Assembly: GCF_008831265.1 (NCBI RefSeq)
Contig: NZ_VTTH01000006.1
Coordinates: 124,001-188,000, forward strand
Direction of reading: 5' to 3'
Source of the DNA: Lacisediminimonas profundi
Lineage (GTDB): Bacteria; Pseudomonadota; Gammaproteobacteria; Burkholderiales; Burkholderiaceae_D
Length of the DNA stretch: 64,000 nucleotides
A model generated the notes under the pieces. That model was not told the DNA's origin and made no database searches. It saw only the letters and a list, made by a program, of their open reading frames with translations. The position numbers were made by a program, and so were the translations under genes. Shown in pieces: positions 60,298-64,000 of this stretch (positions are counted from its first letter, which is position 1; each line of letters starts with the position of its first letter).

Positions 60298-61980
60298 ATG
60301 AACACCATTCTTACCCTGCAGGACCCGCAACAAGCACGTTCGTATTATGCCGCCGGCGTTTGGCAGGATGACACGTTCTACTCGCTCCTGAAGCGTCACG
60401 CCGAAATTCAGCAGGACGCTTTCGCCATGCGCGACAGCGTCCTGCGGCTGACCTGGGCCCAATTGCTCGAATGGACCGACGCGGTCGCAGCCGACCTCGA
60501 ACAAGCAGGTTTGCGCAGGGGCTCGCGCGTGTCCATATGGCTGCCCAACCGGATCGAGGCGCTGCTGGTGTTCCTGGCCTGCTCGCGCAACGGGTATATC
60601 TGCAATCCCTCCTTGCACCAGAACTACACGGTTACTGAGATCGTGCAGTTACTCGAGCGAATCCAGTGCGAGGCGTTTTTCGGCCAGACCGGATACGGCG
60701 CGGATGCGAATCGGCCAGGCGTCGCCGAGCAGATCGGCGCGGTCGGAACACTGCGCCGGGTGTGCTGGCTTGCCCCGCACAACACGCCGGCCAGCACACC
60801 GGCCACCTTCCCGCAGCCGAACGGAAAGCGGCCCACATCCGCAGCCGACAACAATCCGGACAAGGTGGTCTATCTGGCATTCACCTCCGGCACCACTGGC
60901 ACGCCCAAGGCCGTCATGCATAGCGATAACACGCTGTTGGCCAACGGCCGCGCGATGGTCAGGGACTGGCGGCACGACGAGGGCACCGTCCTGCTCACCT
61001 TGAGTCCCATCAGCCACCACATCGGCACGGTGGCGCTGGAGCAAATGCTGGCCGCTGGCTTCGAGCTGGTGCTCAACGACCCGCCAGCGGGCATGCGGCC
61101 AATCGACTGGATCCTGGAAACCGGGGCGACCTACGTGATGGGCGTGCCGACGCACGCGATGGACATCCTGGCCGAGATGAACCAGCGCGGCATGGAGCAG
61201 CTGGGCAAGGTCAAGGTGTTCTACATGGCCGGCGCACCCATCCCCACCGAAACGGCGCAAGCCTTCATTTCGCGCGGCATCCTGCCGCAGAACGTCTATG
61301 GCATGACGGAAAACGGATCGCACCAGTACACACTGCCGGAAGACGACGAGCAGACAATAGTCCAGACCTGCGGCCGCGCCTGCAATGCGTACGATGTCCG
61401 GATCTGGAATGCCGAAAATCCCGACATCGAGGCGGCGCCCGGCGAAGTCGGCGAAATCGCCGGCCGGGGCGGCTGCCTGATGCTCGGCTACTTTGACAAC
61501 CAGCGCGCCACGGAAACTTCCTTCAACGCACACGGCTGGTTCTTGAGCGGCGATCTCGGCGTGCTGGATGCCAATGGCTGCCTGCAGATCATGGGGCGCA
61601 AGAAGGACCTGATCATCCGGGGCGGCCACAACATCCATCCGGCCACGATCGAGAACCATGCCCTCACCCATCCGGCGATACTGAAGGCGGCCGCCTTCCC
61701 CGTCGCCGACGATCGCCTGGGGGAAAGGGTGTGCCTGGCGGTGATCGCCAATGAGGCTGGCGCACCCGAAGCGTACGCCTTGCTCGAGCATCTGAACGAA
61801 TCGGGCTTGTCGAAATTCGACATGCCGGAATACTTCATCGTGCTCGAACAGTTTCCGCTTACGCCCAGCGGCAAGATCCTCAAGCGCGAGCTGGTCGAGT
61901 GGGTCAGGCTGGGCCGCATCGCCCCCGCGCCGGTGCGCTGGAAAGCGCCCGCCCAAGCATCTTCAACAGAGGTCAAATAA
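60298..61980 (+). CDS. Acyl-CoA ligase, cyclohexanecarboxylate-CoA ligase-like
   Basis: A 560-residue ANL ligase. The P-loop is AFTSGTTGTPKAVMHSDN (about residue 200), then NVYGMTENGSHQY (about 338), WFLSGDLGVLDANGCLQIMG (about 415) and the C-terminal Lys in PLTPSGKILKREL (about 525). It would activate the alicyclic or aromatic acid with ATP. The frame extends further upstream, but ATG 60298, 22 bp after the BadI-like stop, is the first plausible start (AAGGA immediately before). It resembles AliA by position and size; a related substrate is possible. Confidence 0.85.
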   Translation: MNTILTLQDPQQARSYYAAGVWQDDTFYSLLKRHAEIQQDAFAMRDSVLRLTWAQLLEWTDAVAADLEQAGLRRGSRVSIWLPNRIEALLVFLACSRNGYICNPSLHQNYTVTEIVQLLERIQCEAFFGQTGYGADANRPGVAEQIGAVGTLRRVCWLAPHNTPASTPATFPQPNGKRPTSAADNNPDKVVYLAFTSGTTGTPKAVMHSDNTLLANGRAMVRDWRHDEGTVLLTLSPISHHIGTVALEQMLAAGFELVLNDPPAGMRPIDWILETGATYVMGVPTHAMDILAEMNQRGMEQLGKVKVFYMAGAPIPTETAQAFISRGILPQNVYGMTENGSHQYTLPEDDEQTIVQTCGRACNAYDVRIWNAENPDIEAAPGEVGEIAGRGGCLMLGYFDNQRATETSFNAHGWFLSGDLGVLDANGCLQIMGRKKDLIIRGGHNIHPATIENHALTHPAILKAAAFPVADDRLGERVCLAVIANEAGAPEAYALLEHLNESGLSKFDMPEYFIVLEQFPLTPSGKILKRELVEWVRLGRIAPAPVRWKAPAQASSTEVK

Positions 61981-61982
61981 AC

Positions 61983-62750
61983 ATGCCTATCACGCTCTCC
62001 TTCAAGGAAGAATTCGCAGTCCTGACAATCGATCGACCGGAAGCGCTGAACGCGCTGAGCTTTTCGCTGATCCGCGACATCGGGGCGCGCCTCGATGAAG
62101 TTGCCCGCTCGGATGCGCGGGCGCTGCTGGTCACGGGCGCCGGTGCGAAGGCATTCTGCGCCGGGGCGGACATCACTGAACTGATGAACCAGCCTGCCGA
62201 AACGCACAAACGCGGCATTGAGCTCGGCCAGGGCGTGTTCTCGTCACTGCAGTCGCTGCCGATACCATCGGTTGCGATCATCAACGGCTTCGCGTTCGGC
62301 GGCGGTCTCGAGCTTGCGTTGTCGTGCACCTTCCGACTTGCCTCGGCAAATGCCAAGGTGGGCCTGCCGGAGATCAAGCTGGGACTGATTCCCGGCTATG
62401 GCGGCACCCAGCGCTTGTCGCGCCTGATCGGCGAAGCCCGCGCAATGGAAATGATCCTGACCGGTCGCACGGTGCGCGCCGACGAAGCGCTGCAAATGGG
62501 CTTGGTCAATCGCCTGGTGGAAGGCGATCCGGTCGAAGCGGGAATGAGCTTCGCGCGCGAATTCACCTGCCACAGCCTGGCATCGCTGCGCCATGCCCGC
62601 GGTGCCGTCCATCGCTCCTTGCAGACCTCGCTTGCCGAAGGCCTCAAGATCGAAGCGGACCTCTCGACCCTGGCGTACCAGACGGCGGACGCCGCCGAAG
62701 GCATGACGGCCTTCCTGGAAAAACGCAAACCCAGCTTTCAGGACCGGTAA
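61983..62750 (+). CDS. Enoyl-CoA hydratase (BadK-like position)
   Basis: A 255-residue crotonase: AFCAGADITELMN (about residue 60), INGFAFGGGLELALSCTFRL (about 95), VGLPEIKLGLIPGYGGTQRL (about 125, with catalytic Glu), and C-terminal AFLEKRKPSFQDR. It begins 2 bp after the ligase stop. Hydrates an enoyl-CoA; in the cyclohexanecarboxylate route this is cyclohex-1-ene-1-carboxyl-CoA. The assignment to that step rests on the cluster. Confidence 0.88.
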   Translation: MPITLSFKEEFAVLTIDRPEALNALSFSLIRDIGARLDEVARSDARALLVTGAGAKAFCAGADITELMNQPAETHKRGIELGQGVFSSLQSLPIPSVAIINGFAFGGGLELALSCTFRLASANAKVGLPEIKLGLIPGYGGTQRLSRLIGEARAMEMILTGRTVRADEALQMGLVNRLVEGDPVEAGMSFAREFTCHSLASLRHARGAVHRSLQTSLAEGLKIEADLSTLAYQTADAAEGMTAFLEKRKPSFQDR

Positions 62751-62754
62751 CAAC

Positions 62755-63498
62755 ATGACGACAAAAGGCACCATCATCGTAACCGGCGCAAGCCGCGGCA
62801 TCGGCGCGTCGATCGCCATCCATCTGGCCCGGCAGGGTTACACCATTGCCTGCCTGACGCGCCGCGCAGAACTGCCACCAGCAAGCAGTGCGGACAGCGA
62901 GGCTCTCGCCCGCTGCGTCGCCATTGCCTGCGATGTGACCAAACCCGAGAGCATGCGCGCCGCGTTTGCGCAGGCCGCTGCGCTGGGCAAGCCGGTCGTC
63001 GGGGTGGTCAACAATGCCGGCGTGCACCTGGAAGGGCCGAGCGACCGCTTCTCGCTGGAGGACTACGAAACCGTCTTCGCGACTAACGCAACCTCGGTAT
63101 TCCTCGGCTGCCAGAACGCCTATCCGCACCTGCTCGCGGCGGGGGGCGGCCTGATCGTCAACATCGGATCATTCTTCGACAAGATGGGCGTCAAGCGCAA
63201 CCTGGCGTACTGCGCGTCGAAAGCCGCCGTGGGCGCCATTACGCGCTGCCTGGGCGTGGAATGGGCCAGCAAAGGCATTCGCGTGATGGATATTGCGCCG
63301 GGATACATCTCGACCGACCTGAACAAGGAGAGCATGGAAGGTCCGTTGAAGGAATTTCTGGAAAAGCGTATCCCCGGGCGCAAACCCGGGACGGCGGAAG
63401 ACGTCGCCAAGCTGGTAGTTGCACTGTTCACGATCGATTCCCCATTCCTGACCGGCGAAACGATTTACATCGACGGCGCGCATGCAATCGCGCACTGA
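62755..63498 (+). CDS. SDR, hydroxyacyl-CoA dehydrogenase (BadH-like position)
   Basis: A 247-residue SDR: VTGASRGIGASIAIHLARQG at the N-terminus, VVNNAGVHLEGPSD (about residue 85), catalytic YCASKAAVGAITR (about 150), and FLTGETIYIDGAHAIAH at the end. It starts 4 bp after the hydratase stop. It may oxidize 2-hydroxycyclohexanecarboxyl-CoA to the 2-keto thioester that the BadI-like enzyme opens. SDR substrates cannot be read from sequence, so this is inference from context. Confidence 0.88.
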   Translation: MTTKGTIIVTGASRGIGASIAIHLARQGYTIACLTRRAELPPASSADSEALARCVAIACDVTKPESMRAAFAQAAALGKPVVGVVNNAGVHLEGPSDRFSLEDYETVFATNATSVFLGCQNAYPHLLAAGGGLIVNIGSFFDKMGVKRNLAYCASKAAVGAITRCLGVEWASKGIRVMDIAPGYISTDLNKESMEGPLKEFLEKRIPGRKPGTAEDVAKLVVALFTIDSPFLTGETIYIDGAHAIAH

Positions 63499-63534
63499 AC
63501 CAAGGTCCCGACTCCTGATTGAAGAGGCAAGCAT

Positions 63535-64000
63535 TTGAACATTTTTGAACGGCTGGATGCGGCCATTGAATTATCCGACGACGAGAAGCTCCTGGTCGAA
63601 AGCGTGCGCGTGCTCGCGCGCGGCGAAATCGCGAAGCGGGCTGAACACCACGACAAAACTGGCGAGTTCCCCTGGGAGAATGTAAAGGCGATCAACAACC
63701 TGGGCTTGAACGCGATGTTCATTCCCGAGGAATACGGCGGCGCCGCCTTGTCCTATACCGTCTACCTGGAATGCGTGCGCGAAATCACCAAGGCCTGCGC
63801 CTCGACGGGAATCATCTGGGCCACCAATTTCCACGCGATCAAGCCGGTGATCGACTTTGGCACGCATGAACAGAAGAGCCGCTTCCTGCCGCGCGTGGCC
63901 GAAGGCGGGCTGGTGTCGCTCGCGATCACGGAGCCGAACGCCGGATCCGATGCGACCGGCATGCGCACCCGCTTCACGCCCGATGGCGACGATATCGTCA
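63535..64000 (+). CDS. Acyl-CoA dehydrogenase (3' end beyond window)
   Basis: 155 codons are visible before the right edge. The start is TTG 63535 with AGAGG upstream. The N-terminal helical domain (DDEKLLVESVRVLARGEIAK) is followed by FIPEEYGGAALSYTVYLECV and the FAD-binding AITEPNAGSDATGMRT at about residue 140. Position after the SDR suggests an AliB-like cyclohexanecarboxyl-CoA dehydrogenase; the rest of the gene is needed to judge this. Confidence 0.85.
   Translation, partial: MNIFERLDAAIELSDDEKLLVESVRVLARGEIAKRAEHHDKTGEFPWENVKAINNLGLNAMFIPEEYGGAALSYTVYLECVREITKACASTGIIWATNFHAIKPVIDFGTHEQKSRFLPRVAEGGLVSLAITEPNAGSDATGMRTRFTPDGDDIV

Noticed and set aside
60649-61956. 435-codon minus frame opposite the CoA ligase
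   Set aside because: The plus strand encodes all ligase motifs; the minus frame is a GC shadow.

Overview
The window reads as a chromosomal segment of an aromatic-degrading betaproteobacterium of the order Burkholderiales. The evidence is the high GC content, five Bug/TctC-type solute receptors without cognate TctAB permeases, nag-type salicylate 5-hydroxylase genes, and a tRNA-Thr end typical of betaproteobacteria. Genus cannot be fixed from sequence reading alone. Almost the whole window is catabolic accessory DNA with many regulators and transport receptors. It carries no rRNA, no complete tRNA and no CRISPR array.

Layout. (1) 1-9753: an IclR regulator (cut by the left edge) and a ThDP enzyme on the minus strand, divergent from a plus-strand catabolic operon (Bug receptor, FMN 2-hydroxyacid dehydrogenase, quinone oxidoreductase, two 4-oxalocrotonate-tautomerase-like proteins, SDR, second Bug receptor, GlcD-like FAD oxidase). 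A 20-bp perfect palindrome lies in the divergent promoter. (2) 9829-21896: two divergent operons forming a CoA-thioester degradation module. The minus operon is thiolase, SDR, enoyl-CoA hydratase, dienelactone hydrolase and AMACR-like protein. The plus operon is an ABC receptor, an Old-Yellow-Enzyme homologue, acyl-CoA ligase, acyl-CoA dehydrogenase and SDR, closed by an IclR regulator. (3) 21897-24350: two Bug receptors behind a good sigma-70 promoter, ending at a terminator. (4) 24574-28897: general-function genes (DUF488, uracil-DNA-glycosylase fold), a minus operon of a small ORF, a beta-helix protein and a GNAT-Rnk fusion, then more than 1 kb without a clear gene. (5) 28898-42873: LysR, FAD monooxygenase, a complete Liv-type ABC importer, the four salicylate 5-hydroxylase subunits, a NagR/NahR-like LysR, and aryl-alcohol and aryl-aldehyde dehydrogenases. 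(6) 43212-49543: the gentisate module (LysR, 3-hydroxybenzoate 6-hydroxylase, Bug receptor, fumarylpyruvate hydrolase, gentisate 1,2-dioxygenase, LysR). (7) 49621-56054: a degraded integrative element starting at a tRNA-Thr 3' half (integrase, small coupled genes, DUF1376 protein, zinc-finger/Toprim primase), followed by a 5'-truncated DUF262/DUF1524 gene. (8) 56666-64000: a second CoA-dependent module resembling the ali/bad cyclohexanecarboxylate pathway (ABC receptor, CoA-transferase, BadI-like ring hydrolase, CoA ligase, enoyl-CoA hydratase, SDR, acyl-CoA dehydrogenase cut by the right edge).

How it works together. Two upper routes appear to meet at gentisate: salicylate through NagAaGHAb, and 3-hydroxybenzyl alcohol to aldehyde to 3-hydroxybenzoate through the two dehydrogenases and the 6-hydroxylase. 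Gentisate dioxygenase and fumarylpyruvate hydrolase would then give fumarate and pyruvate, but no maleylpyruvate isomerase gene is visible. A 17-bp motif present twice upstream of the aldehyde dehydrogenase and once upstream of the 6-hydroxylase, in the same orientation toward both genes, suggests that the LysR gene between them controls both. The flanking modules look like CoA-ligase-initiated ring or side-chain degradation of unknown or alicyclic acids.
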